This document shows positions 7,001-14,455 of a DNA stretch of 15,452 nucleotides, piece after piece. The translations under genes and the position numbers were made by a program. Source of the DNA: Actinomycetota bacterium (lineage in GTDB: Bacteria > Actinomycetota > Actinomycetes > Nanopelagicales > Nanopelagicaceae); NCBI GenBank assembly GCA_009924185.1, contig RFSC01000010.1:1-15452 (forward strand), given 5' to 3'. Numbering within the stretch: the stretch's first letter is position 1; each line of letters begins with the position of its first letter. The notes beneath the pieces were generated by a model, which searched no databases, was not told the DNA's origin, and saw only the letters and a program-made list of their open reading frames with translations.

Positions 7001-8488
7001 ATGGTGGAAAACGACCTCCCGGAACAATTACGGATTAGACGCGAAAAGCGCAATGCGCTGTTAGATCGCGGTGTCGCGCCATATCCAGTCCGGGTACCTC
7101 GTACCGCCTCCTTAAAAGAGATTCGGAAGCGCTTCAAAGATTTAGAGACCGATAAGTCATCCGGTGTTATTGAAAGTGTTACCGGCCGCATCATCTTCAA
7201 ACGCGATACTGGAAAACTTTGTTTTGCAACCTTGCGCGAAGGAGATGGCACTGAGCTGCAAGCCATGTTCTCTTTAGACAAAGTCGGCGAAGCTTTGTTA
7301 GAAAACTGGAAATCCGATATTGATTTAGGTGACATCGTCTCGGTTACCGGTGAGGTAATCACCTCAAAGCGTGGCGAGCTTTCAATCTTGGCTAACAGTT
7401 TTAAAATCGCCTCTAAAGCATTGCGCCCACTTCCAAATGAGCACAACCCTCTCAACGAGGAAACTCGCGTGCGGATGCGTTATGTAGATTTAATTGTTCG
7501 TCCTGAGGCCCGTGATACCGCACGGATTAGACCAAAGGTTTTGAAGTCTTTACGCAACACCTTTGATAGTTATGAGTTCATCGAAGTTGAAACCCCAATG
7601 TTGCAAGTAATGCATGGTGGCGCTGCGGCTAGGCCATTTAAAACCTTCAGCAATGCTTATGACATCGATCTGTTTTTAAGAATCGCCCCCGAGCTTTTCC
7701 TAAAGCGCTGTGTAGTTGGCGGGCTAGAAAAAGTATTTGAAATCAACCGCAATTTCCGCAATGAGGGCGCTGATTCCAGCCACTCACCAGAGTTTGCGAT
7801 GTTAGAGATGTATTGGGCATACGCCGATTGGCGGGATATGAAGGCGCTAACCCAAGAGTTAATCCAGAACGCTGCCTTGGCGGTAGCGGGCTCGCACAAA
7901 GTGACACATCATGATGGTCGAGTCAGCGATCTTGGTGGTCAGTGGAAAGAGATCAATTTCTATGATGCCATCTCTGAAAGCGTTGGCGAGGTTGTTAATC
8001 CACAAACCTCCTTTGAAGATCTAAAGAAAATCGCCCACAAAATCGGGCTCAAGATCGATCCAAAGTGGATTCATGGCAAGTTAGCCGAAGAGATTTTCGA
8101 GCATGTCTACAAAGATAAATTACAAACCCCAACCTTTGTAATGGGCTATCCAGTAGACACCTCACCACTAGTTCGCGAACACCGTGAAATCGCAGGCATT
8201 GTTGAAAAATGGGATCTATATGTTGATGGTTTTGAGTTGGCTACCGGCTACTCCGAGCTAATTGATCCAGTGATTCAAAGAGATCGTTTAGTAGAGCAAG
8301 CAAAGCTGGGCGCTAAAGGTGATCTTGAGGCGATGCAGGTTGATGAGGATTTCTTGCGCGCTATGGAGCATGGCATGCCACCAATGGGTGGTGTCGGCAT
8401 GGGTATTGATCGTTTATTGATGGCGCTTACCGGTCTAGGAATTCGCGAAACAATTCTCTTCCCATTGGTTAAGCCAGAAGAGCAGTAA
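7001..8488 (+). CDS. lysS: Lysyl-tRNA synthetase, class II
   Basis: LysS charges tRNA-Lys with lysine in the cytoplasm. The protein has 495 residues, the usual length. The N-terminal OB-fold anticodon-binding domain spans about residues 55-135 (VTGRIIFKRDTGKLCFATL is part of it), and the class II catalytic domain follows. Motif 2 is FEINRNFRNEG at 246-256. The lysine-binding region reads GFELATGYSELIDP, and motif 3 is GMGIDRLLMALTG from residue 466. It lacks the extra membrane domain of actinobacterial LysX, so it is the housekeeping synthetase. The start lies 12 bases after the coaX stop and has no ribosome site; TAGACT upstream suggests its own promoter. The acetyltransferase gene follows after two bases. 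Confidence 0.95.
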   Translation: MVENDLPEQLRIRREKRNALLDRGVAPYPVRVPRTASLKEIRKRFKDLETDKSSGVIESVTGRIIFKRDTGKLCFATLREGDGTELQAMFSLDKVGEALLENWKSDIDLGDIVSVTGEVITSKRGELSILANSFKIASKALRPLPNEHNPLNEETRVRMRYVDLIVRPEARDTARIRPKVLKSLRNTFDSYEFIEVETPMLQVMHGGAAARPFKTFSNAYDIDLFLRIAPELFLKRCVVGGLEKVFEINRNFRNEGADSSHSPEFAMLEMYWAYADWRDMKALTQELIQNAALAVAGSHKVTHHDGRVSDLGGQWKEINFYDAISESVGEVVNPQTSFEDLKKIAHKIGLKIDPKWIHGKLAEEIFEHVYKDKLQTPTFVMGYPVDTSPLVREHREIAGIVEKWDLYVDGFELATGYSELIDPVIQRDRLVEQAKLGAKGDLEAMQVDEDFLRAMEHGMPPMGGVGMGIDRLLMALTGLGIRETILFPLVKPEEQ

Positions 8489-8490
8489 AG

Positions 8491-8988
8491 ATGTCCATTG
8501 TAATTCGCCCCGCACGCACCAGCGATATCAAGGCAATCCGCAAAATTATCGATACTTATTCATTGCAACGTCGTTTGCTCTCTAAAGAGACCGTTATGTT
8601 GTATGAATCAGTGCAAGAGTTTTTTGTCGCTGAAAAAGATAATGAAATTATCGGCTGCGGCGCACTCCATGTTCTCTGGGAGGATTTAGGCGAGGTACGT
8701 ACCGTTGCGGTAAATGAAGCCTTTCGTGGGCAAAAAATCGGCCACCAAATTCTCTCTGCCATTATTGAACGTGCGAAATCTTTAGGATTAAAGAGATTGT
8801 TTTGTTTAACATTTGAAACAGAGTTTTTTGGCAAACATGGATTTAGCGAAATTCAAGGCGCACCAGTTGAGCCTGATGTTTACCAACAACTATTGCGCTC
8901 TTATGATGAAGGTATCGCCGAGTTTTTGGACCTCGAGAGTGTGAAGCCCAACACCCTGGGTAACACCAGAATGCTCAAGATTCTCTAA
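8491..8988 (+). CDS. argA: GNAT N-acetyltransferase, ArgA-like (amino-acid N-acetyltransferase)
   Basis: This 165-residue protein is a single GNAT domain. The acetyl-CoA-binding region is EVRTVAVNEAFRGQKIGHQIL (68-88, beta strand 4 plus the R/Q-x-x-G-x loop), and EFFGKHGF (111-118) is typical of the C-terminal half. From memory it resembles the short glutamate N-acetyltransferase of actinobacteria (M. tuberculosis ArgA, Rv2747), which also ends with the pattern VKPNTLGNTRM (151-161 here). That enzyme makes N-acetylglutamate, the first arginine intermediate. No other arginine genes are present here. It starts two bases after lysS and has no clear ribosome site, so it is probably co-transcribed. 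GNAT assignment is certain; the ArgA specificity is an inference from sequence pattern. Confidence 0.78.
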   Translation: MSIVIRPARTSDIKAIRKIIDTYSLQRRLLSKETVMLYESVQEFFVAEKDNEIIGCGALHVLWEDLGEVRTVAVNEAFRGQKIGHQILSAIIERAKSLGLKRLFCLTFETEFFGKHGFSEIQGAPVEPDVYQQLLRSYDEGIAEFLDLESVKPNTLGNTRMLKIL

Positions 8989-9100
8989 GCCGATCGGGCA
9001 TAAAATCCCAAATCTTGCGGTTATACCCGCCAGTTATTCCCATATCTTGAGGCTTTCTCCAGCTTGAAAAATAAGGGTCGCACCGAATGGCGGCCTCTTA

Positions 9101-9106
9101 TACGCT
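9101..9106 (+). promoter_or_regulatory. Possible -10 element of the clpC promoter
   Basis: The 161-base gap before clpC is the largest in the window and should hold its promoter. TACGCT matches TANNNT and would give a leader of about 37 bases including the AAAGGAG site at 9135-9141. The overlapping TATACG is an alternative. No convincing -35 or ClgR operator was recognised. The gap also has an eight-base palindrome, CCGATCGG at 8990-8997, and a weak hairpin at 9017-9030 without a T-run. Neither is a convincing terminator. Confidence 0.28.
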
Positions 9107-9221
9107 AGCCCCAAGTTGTTGGGTCAACCTCTTTAAAGGAGTCAGATCGATGTTTGAGCGCTTTACCGACCGAGCCCGTCGCGTTGTTGTCCTCGCGCAG
9201 GAAGAGGCTCGCATGCTCAAT

Positions 9222-9287
9222 CACAACTACATCGGCACCGAACACATTCTTCTTGGTTTGATTCATGAAGGTGAAGGCGTCGCAGCA
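9222..9287 (+). repeat. Clp-N internal direct repeat, copy 1
   Basis: These 66 bases match 9447-9512 with four mismatches, and the first 27 bases are identical. The offset is exactly 225 bases (75 codons). They encode the HNYIGTEHILLGLIHEGEGV block of the first Clp-N repeat inside clpC. Confidence 0.9.
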
Positions 9288-9446
9288 AAAGCGATGGAGT
9301 CCCTCGGTATCTCACTCGAAGCGGTTCGCTCACAAGTTGAAGAGATTATTGGTCAAGGTCAGCAAGCACCTTCCGGACATATTCCATTTACACCTCGTGC
9401 GAAAAAAGTTCTCGAACTTTCACTTCGTGAAGCGCTACAACTTGGC

Positions 9447-9512
9447 CACAACTACATCGGCACCGAACACATTTTGCTTGGTTTGATTCGCGAAGGTGAA
9501 GGCGTCGCAGCA
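9447..9512 (+). repeat. Clp-N internal direct repeat, copy 2
   Basis: Second copy of the 66-base repeat in clpC, encoding the same block of the second Clp-N motif. The duplication is an ancient property of the protein family, but the near-identity at DNA level is higher than protein conservation alone demands. Confidence 0.9.
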
Positions 9513-11485
9513 CAGGTATTAGTAAAGCTTGGCGCAGATTTAAATCGAGTTCGCCAACAAGTTATTCAATTGCTTTCCGGTTACCAAGGCAAAGAGCCAG
9601 CTACTGGTCCTGCCGAAGGAACACCATCTACCTCACTTGTTCTTGATCAATTTGGTCGTAACCTGACTCAAGCCGCCCGCGAAGGAAAGCTTGATCCAGT
9701 TATTGGCCGCGAAAAAGAGATCGAGCGCGTCATGCAGATTCTTTCTCGTCGCACCAAGAACAACCCAGTTCTAATTGGTGAACCAGGTGTTGGTAAGACC
9801 GCAGTAGTAGAAGGTTTGGCGCAGGCCATTATCAAGGGCGATATTCCAGAGACTCTAAAGGATAAGCAGCTTTACTCACTAGATCTTGGCGCACTTGTAG
9901 CGGGTTCACGTTACCGCGGTGATTTCGAAGAGCGTTTGAAAAAGGTTCTTAAAGAGATCCGTACCCGCGGCGACATTATTCTTTTCATCGACGAAATCCA
10001 TACCCTCGTCGGTGCCGGTGCAGCAGAAGGCGCGATTGATGCGGCAAGCATCCTCAAGCCGATGTTGGCACGTGGCGAGCTCCAGACAATCGGCGCAACC
10101 ACACTTGATGAGTACCGTAAGCATCTAGAAAAAGATGCTGCTCTAGAGCGTCGTTTCCAACCAATTCAGGTTGCCGAGCCATCAGTTACTCACACTATTG
10201 AGATTCTTAAAGGTCTACGCGATCGCTACGAATCACACCACAAAGTTTCTATCAACGATGATGCGATTGTTGCCGCTGCAACATTGGCAGATCGCTACAT
10301 TTCAGATCGTTTCTTGCCAGACAAAGCGATCGATCTTCTTGATGAAGCTGGATCCCGTCTGCGCATCCGTCGCATGACCGCTCCACCAGAGCTACGTGCT
10401 TACGATGACAAGATCGCTGATGTCCGCAAGGAAAAAGAATCAGCTATTGATGGTCAGGATTTTGAAAAAGCCGCATCACTCCGCGACAAAGAAAAGCAGC
10501 TCATGGCTGAAAAGGTAGAGCGCGAGAAATCCTGGAAAGCAGGAGATCTTGATGTTGTTGCCGAGGTTGATGAAGAGTTAATTGCAGAGGTTCTTTCAAC
10601 TGCAACCGGCATTCCAGTATTCAAGTTAACTGAGGCTGAAACCTCACGACTACTTCGCATGGAAGATGAACTCCACAAGCGCATCATTGGACAAGAGCAA
10701 GCGATCAAGGCGTTGTCACAGAGTACTCCGAGAAGCACACCGCTTCACGTCTCTTTGGTGCACCTCCCGGTTATGTTGGTTATGACGAGGGCGGACAGCT
10801 CACTGAAAAGGTACGTCGCAGACCATTCTCTGTTGTTCTTTTCGATGAGATCGAAAAAGCACACCCAGATATCTTCAACTCACTTCTACAAGTACTTGAA
10901 GAGGGTCGCCTAACCGATTCACAAGGACGTCAGGTTGATTTTAAGAACACTGTAATCATCATGACCACCAACCTTGGTACCCGTGATATCTCCAAGTCAC
11001 TTTCACTTGGTTTCACCAATGTCAACGATGCACTTGGCAATTACGAGCGCATGAAGAACAAGGTGCAGGATGAGCTCAAGCAGCACTTCCGCCCAGAGTT
11101 CCTAAACCGTATCGATGATGTTGTGGTCTTCCACCAGCTATCTGAAAATGAAATTATTCAGATTGTTGATCTGATGATTGCAAACCTGGAGTCCCGCTTG
11201 AAGGCAAAGGACATGGGAATCGAACTAACCTCAAAGGCAAAGGGAGTCCTTGCCCACCGTGGTTACGATCCAGTTCTTGGTGCACGTCCACTACGTCGCA
11301 CAATTCAGCGCGAAATCGAGGATGTTCTTTCAGAGAAGATTCTCTTCGGTGAGGTTAAGAGCGGACACATCATCTTGATTGATGTTGAAGGTGAAGAAGG
11401 AAAAGAAACCTTCACATTCAAAGGCACACCACGCGAAGCTCTTCCGGACACTCCAGAAGATCTCGCTGAAGCGCCTACCGCTTAA

Positions 11486-11875
11486 CTAAAGCTGAACTAC
11501 CTTTGAACCCACGATCAAATCGTGGAGAGTTCTGCGATCTTCGCGGAATACAAAGAGTGAATCAATAACAAAGGTAACTCCGCTGGTTGCACCAGATGCG
11601 ATGTTTCCGGCTGCACCTTTAACCGCAAACTCACGTAGCGCCATCCGTGACCAAGAGAAAACCTCGCCGGTTTTTGCATCAACAACAACCTGACGCAGGA
11701 TTCGCTTCGCAGGTGTCTGTCCGGTTTTCCAAGTGAATAGATTCCAGATCGCCCATCCAATAAACAAGGTAATAATTAACAGACCCATATCCAGTAAAAA
11801 TGAACCAAGTCGGGCTTGAACCGAAGCTAGTTGTTGCGGTTCGATATCGATGATCTCTGGGGTTTCTTCGCTCAT
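11486..11875 (-). CDS. RDD family membrane protein
   Basis: This is a 129-residue integral membrane protein of the RDD family, whose general function is unknown. The family pattern is visible: an Arg and an Asp in the first membrane segment (RLGSFLLDMGLL, 22-33; membrane span about 26-47), the cytoplasmic GQTPAKRILRQVVVD loop (52-66), a second hydrophobic segment about 87-107, and the end motif REDRRTLHDLIVGSKVV (111-127). The N-terminal 20 residues are acidic. It is shorter than many RDD proteins and has only two clear membrane segments. It converges on clpC with no base between the two stop codons. On its own strand TAGAAT lies six bases before the ATG and no ribosome site is seen, so the messenger may be leaderless. 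Confidence 0.85.
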   Translation of the reverse strand: MSEETPEIIDIEPQQLASVQARLGSFLLDMGLLIITLFIGWAIWNLFTWKTGQTPAKRILRQVVVDAKTGEVFSWSRMALREFAVKGAAGNIASGATSGVTFVIDSLFVFREDRRTLHDLIVGSKVVQL

Positions 11876-11881
11876 ATCCGC

Positions 11882-11887
11882 ATTCTA
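11882..11887 (-). promoter_or_regulatory. Putative -10 element of a leaderless RDD-gene promoter
   Basis: On the minus strand TAGAAT fits the -10 consensus and is followed by exactly six bases (GCGGAT) and then the ATG at 11875. No Shine-Dalgarno sequence precedes the start. Confidence 0.52.
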
Positions 11888-11929
11888 TGTCAGATTTTCA
11901 GATGTTTTCTGACCTTCTTTGATTGCGCC

Positions 11930-11935
11930 TAACCT
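11930..11935 (+). promoter_or_regulatory. Possible -10 element for the secreted fibronectin-type-III protein gene
   Basis: TAACCT in the 113-base divergent gap would give a leader of about 47 bases carrying the ribosome site AGGAG (11979-11983), five bases from the ATG. A TCTGAC 16 bases upstream is a loose -35 candidate. Support is modest. Confidence 0.3.
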
Positions 11936-11988
11936 GAAAAGAAAACTTCAAAACTTACAATTTTCTCCTACCCCAAATAGGAGTCACA

Positions 11989-13155
11989 ATGAAACTACGT
12001 TTAATCTCCGCACTAATCCTGGCCACTTCAGTTCTGGGAATCTCCCCAGCAAACGCTAATGAAACCCGCACCGTTAGTGGTGTCAGCGCTTTCTATCGCG
12101 TTGATTTGGGTTACATGGTGGGCTGGACGGTGCCGGCAAACACCTCAGGAATTACCGGTTATACCGTTACATCAACTCCGGGAAATTTCCAGTGCGTAGT
12201 TAGAGGCACAGTTTCAAACCGTTGTACTTTTACTAATCGTCAATTGGGTTTCAAAGACTCCTACACCTTTACGGTAGTAGTGAATAGCTCGGTCGGAAAT
12301 GGCCCTGCATCCGCCGCTTCTAATCCAATTCGTCATGCATCAATTCCTTGGGCACCACAGGTTCCGTTGGCCCGTGTTGTAAGTGATACCGCAATTGATA
12401 TTGCTTGGGTTCCAGATGTAAATGATGGTGGCGCGCCACTTTATGGTTATCGCGTAAATGTTTGGGAATCAAGACCAAATGGTGACCCAGGAGCTGTTGC
12501 ACATAACAGCGTCGCCCTTAAACCAAACATTTCAGTTACTGGATTGAAACCAAGCACACTTTATGTAATCAATGTTGCATCCTGTAACGCACATGGTTGT
12601 AACTCTGCAGATCGTTGGACTTATATCTCAACCACCGGACCATCTGGGGTAAGCACTATTCGCCCACCACGAGTTCTTAGCGGTGGCAGCGCAACAACAA
12701 CCTGCTGGAATCGAACTGTTGATGCTGGAAATGCCAGCTCAACCGGATTAACAATCACTCGCAACGCTTACGCTTGTACAACACCATTTGTTGATCCAGC
12801 GCTTTATCCAAAGATTGATCCAACAGCTACAGAGTTAAGCAAAACTCCACTTGCAACTAGATTTACCCAAAACGCTGGCTTCATGGGTTGGTCAAGGACT
12901 TACTCATTGAAAGAGTGGTCAAAAACCGGCGGAAATAACTGGTTTGCTTACTTCTCTGCCTCATCAAAGCATCCAACACTTGGCTTCACAATCGAACCAA
13001 CCATCATCTCCAAGAGCCCAACCGTTTGCTCAATCGATGGACGCTGGGTTCGCTTCTTGGCACCGGGTGAGTGCTTACTTGAAGGATCGGTTGGCGGAAA
13101 CAACATTTGGTTGCCATCAAATGTTGCGACCAGCAGATTCACCATCGTTCCGTAA
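11989..13155 (+). CDS. Secreted protein with fibronectin type III domains and a C-terminal Ig-like repeat
   Basis: The 388-residue product starts with a clear Sec signal peptide: basic MKLR, a hydrophobic core (5-18) and a likely cleavage after ANA at residue 23. Residues about 27-120 and 121-222 look like two fibronectin type III domains. The second contains the family-like DTAIDIAWVPDVNDGGAPLYG and GLKPSTLYVINVASCNAHG. The C-terminus (about 335-388) resembles the short beta-sandwich repeat common in actinobacterial surface proteins, with a Cys pair (347 and 362) around SIDGRWVRFLAPGE. The middle (230-335) is unassigned and contains a further Cys pair. No sortase motif or membrane anchor is present, so it is probably released or held non-covalently. 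AGGAG five bases upstream supports the start. The role may be adhesion or polysaccharide binding, but that is a guess. Confidence 0.78.
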   Translation: MKLRLISALILATSVLGISPANANETRTVSGVSAFYRVDLGYMVGWTVPANTSGITGYTVTSTPGNFQCVVRGTVSNRCTFTNRQLGFKDSYTFTVVVNSSVGNGPASAASNPIRHASIPWAPQVPLARVVSDTAIDIAWVPDVNDGGAPLYGYRVNVWESRPNGDPGAVAHNSVALKPNISVTGLKPSTLYVINVASCNAHGCNSADRWTYISTTGPSGVSTIRPPRVLSGGSATTTCWNRTVDAGNASSTGLTITRNAYACTTPFVDPALYPKIDPTATELSKTPLATRFTQNAGFMGWSRTYSLKEWSKTGGNNWFAYFSASSKHPTLGFTIEPTIISKSPTVCSIDGRWVRFLAPGECLLEGSVGGNNIWLPSNVATSRFTIVP

Positions 13156-13163
13156 TTAATCAA

Positions 13164-13298
13164 ATGAAAGCCAAAACAAAAAACGGCTTTCCGCCCAAAG
13201 TCTGTCAACGCTGCGGACTTGAGTTTGAGTGGCGCAAGAAATGGGCCCGTGATTGGGCCCAGGTCAAATACTGCTCAGAACGCTGCAAACGGGGTTAA
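13164..13298 (+). CDS. Small DUF2256 zinc-ribbon-like protein
   Basis: This 44-residue basic protein matches the DUF2256 pattern as I remember it: PKVCQRCGLEFEWRKKWARD followed by VKYCSERC. Two CxxC-like knuckles are visible, Cys14/Cys17 and Cys37/Cys41, suggesting zinc binding. Function of the family is unknown; in other bacteria I recall members near photolyase or cryptochrome genes, but none is visible here. The frame is open upstream to 13107 inside the preceding gene. The ATG at 13164 is preferred because the conserved part begins soon after it and it lies eight bases past the preceding stop. No ribosome site is seen. The stop codon abuts the stop of the converging oxidoreductase gene. 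Confidence 0.8.
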   Translation: MKAKTKNGFPPKVCQRCGLEFEWRKKWARDWAQVKYCSERCKRG

Positions 13299-14372
13299 TT
13301 AATTTAGTGTGCGACCACGATCAAACTGTGGCGCCCAATCAATCTTTACGCCCAACTCTTCCGCAGCAGCCATCGCCCAACGTGGGTTTCTAATCATGGC
13401 GCGCGCCAAGAAAACCGCATCAGCTTTACCCGAGGTAATGATGTCCTCAGCCTGCTTCGCATCTGTAATCAAGCCAACCGCCGATGTTGGAACTCCGGCA
13501 CCAGCACGAATCGCCTCTGCAAACGGCACCTGAAATCCTGGCACCGCCTTAATCGGTGCATTATGCAGATTGCCACCACTGGAAACATCAACTAGATCAA
13601 CACCTAAGTTCTTCATCAGCTTCGACAATTCAATTGATTCCTCAATACTCCAACCCTCTGGAACCCAGTCACTTGCGCTAATTCGTACAAACAATGGCAT
13701 GGAATCAGGAATCGTCGCGCGCACGGCTTCTACAGTCTCTAATAAAAACCGCACTCGATTTTCAAAAGAGCCACCATATTCATCAGTGCGTTTATTGCTC
13801 AATGGTGAATAAAACTGGTGGAACAAATATCCATGCGCTGCATGAATCTCAACTACATCAAAACCCGCAACAACCGATCTCTTTGCCGCCGCAACAAACT
13901 GCGCCACCAATTCCTTTATCTCCGCCACTGTTAAAGCACGTGGAGCTGGCATGCCGTGATACGCCTCAGCTGAAGCTGAAACCGTCTCCCAACCCCCCTC
14001 TTCAGCAGATGCGATTCGATGATCATCCCAAGGACGCATACATGAAGCCTTGCGGCCTGCATGAGCCAATTGAATTCCCATCTTCACATTCTGCGAATGT
14101 GCAAAATCATTTATCTCGCGAAAAGCATTTACCTTCGCATCGGTCTCCATCGAAGGACAACCCAAAGAGATTCTTCCTTCGGGCACAACACCTGAGGCTT
14201 CAGCCATAATCAAACCTGGCGAACCTGTAGCAAATGACATCAAGTGTCCGCGATGCCAAGCACCAATCAATCCATCCTCTGCACTGTATTGGCACATAGG
14301 GGAGACCCAAACCCGGTTTTGAAATGTAACCCCACGCAATGTCAGCGGATCAAATAAATGTGCCAATTTCAA
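13299..14372 (-). CDS. NADH:flavin oxidoreductase, Old Yellow Enzyme family (YqjM/XenA type)
   Basis: This FMN-dependent TIM-barrel enzyme probably reduces activated carbon-carbon double bonds of enones with NAD(P)H. The TTG at 14372 is chosen as start because GGAG lies seven bases upstream and the protein then begins KLAHLFDPLTLRG as in the family. The frame itself is open to 14489, which would run into the divergent gene. From TTG the protein has 357 residues. YqjM-subfamily residues are present: Cys27 and Tyr29 in SPMCQYSAEDG, QLAHAGRKA (101-109), His177 and His180 in EIHAAHGYLFHQF, then SPLSNKRTDEYGGSFENR. C-terminal SAVGLI and FLARAMIRNP fit the phosphate-binding region. The natural substrate cannot be read from sequence. 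It converges with the DUF2256 gene and diverges from the ion channel. Confidence 0.92.
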   Translation of the reverse strand: MKLAHLFDPLTLRGVTFQNRVWVSPMCQYSAEDGLIGAWHRGHLMSFATGSPGLIMAEASGVVPEGRISLGCPSMETDAKVNAFREINDFAHSQNVKMGIQLAHAGRKASCMRPWDDHRIASAEEGGWETVSASAEAYHGMPAPRALTVAEIKELVAQFVAAAKRSVVAGFDVVEIHAAHGYLFHQFYSPLSNKRTDEYGGSFENRVRFLLETVEAVRATIPDSMPLFVRISASDWVPEGWSIEESIELSKLMKNLGVDLVDVSSGGNLHNAPIKAVPGFQVPFAEAIRAGAGVPTSAVGLITDAKQAEDIITSGKADAVFLARAMIRNPRWAMAAAEELGVKIDWAPQFDRGRTLN

Positions 14373-14379
14373 CTCTTTT

Positions 14380-14383
14380 CTCC
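14380..14383 (-). promoter_or_regulatory. Ribosome binding site fixing the TTG start of the oxidoreductase
   Basis: On the minus strand GGAG is followed by seven bases and then TTG at 14372. It supports the shorter protein over the longer open frame and shows that a rare TTG start is in use. Confidence 0.7.
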
Positions 14384-14403
14384 ACAGGAACTTCTCATCT
14401 CGC

Positions 14404-14409
14404 AGTCTA
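14404..14409 (-). promoter_or_regulatory. Possible -10 element of the oxidoreductase promoter
   Basis: Minus-strand TAGACT, identical to the lysS candidate, lies in the divergent gap and would give a leader of about 25 bases containing the GGAG site. No clear -35 is visible. Confidence 0.38.
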
Positions 14410-14443
14410 CTTACTTCAACTCGAAAACTCTCATCACATCTCA

Positions 14444-14449
14444 TAACCT
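14444..14449 (+). promoter_or_regulatory. Putative -10 element of a leaderless ion channel promoter
   Basis: TAACCT is followed by six bases (GCCCCA) and the ATG at 14456. No Shine-Dalgarno sequence is present. It lies within the longer open frame of the divergent oxidoreductase, which also argues for the shorter oxidoreductase start. Confidence 0.5.
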
Positions 14450-14455
14450 GCCCCA

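Larger units (their letters stand above)
9150..11485 (+). pseudogene. clpC: ATP-dependent Clp protease ATP-binding subunit ClpC, disrupted by an internal deletion in the second AAA domain
   Basis: ClpC unfolds substrates and feeds them to the ClpP protease. The start at 9150 (MFERFTDRARR) is set by AAAGGAG eight bases upstream. The first part is intact: two Clp-N repeats (residues 1-145), D1 Walker A GEPGVGKT (210-217), Walker B FIDE (279-282) and a UVR-type coiled segment near 420-450. It reads correctly to HKRIIGQEQAIKALSQ, ending at 10721. The remainder reads correctly one frame over from 10721 (EYSEKHTASRLFGAPPGYVG), with D2 Walker B VVLFDEIEKAHPD and a normal C-terminus to 11485. Against M. 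tuberculosis ClpC1 about 53 residues are missing, near 160 bases, including the D2 Walker A (GPSGVGKT). As written, translation leaves the ClpC frame and stops at 10913. ClpC is essential in studied actinobacteria, so a sequence or assembly error is suspected. Confidence 0.9.

Noticed and set aside
8990..8997. Palindrome CCGATCGG as an operator for clpC
   Set aside because: A single eight-base palindrome just after a stop codon, without a known regulator motif or second copy, is not enough.
9017..9030. Hairpin GCGG-TTATAC-CCGC after the acetyltransferase gene as a terminator
   Set aside because: The stem is four base pairs and no T-run follows, so it does not meet the usual intrinsic terminator pattern.
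10961..11485. A separate gene starting at ATG 10961
   Set aside because: It is the C-terminal part of ClpC; the same frame reads ClpC sequence upstream of this ATG back to 10721.
13694..14209. Plus-strand 171-codon open frame opposite the oxidoreductase
   Set aside because: It is antisense to a strongly conserved enzyme and its translation is low-complexity (Pro, His, Gln rich) with no recognisable family or ribosome site.
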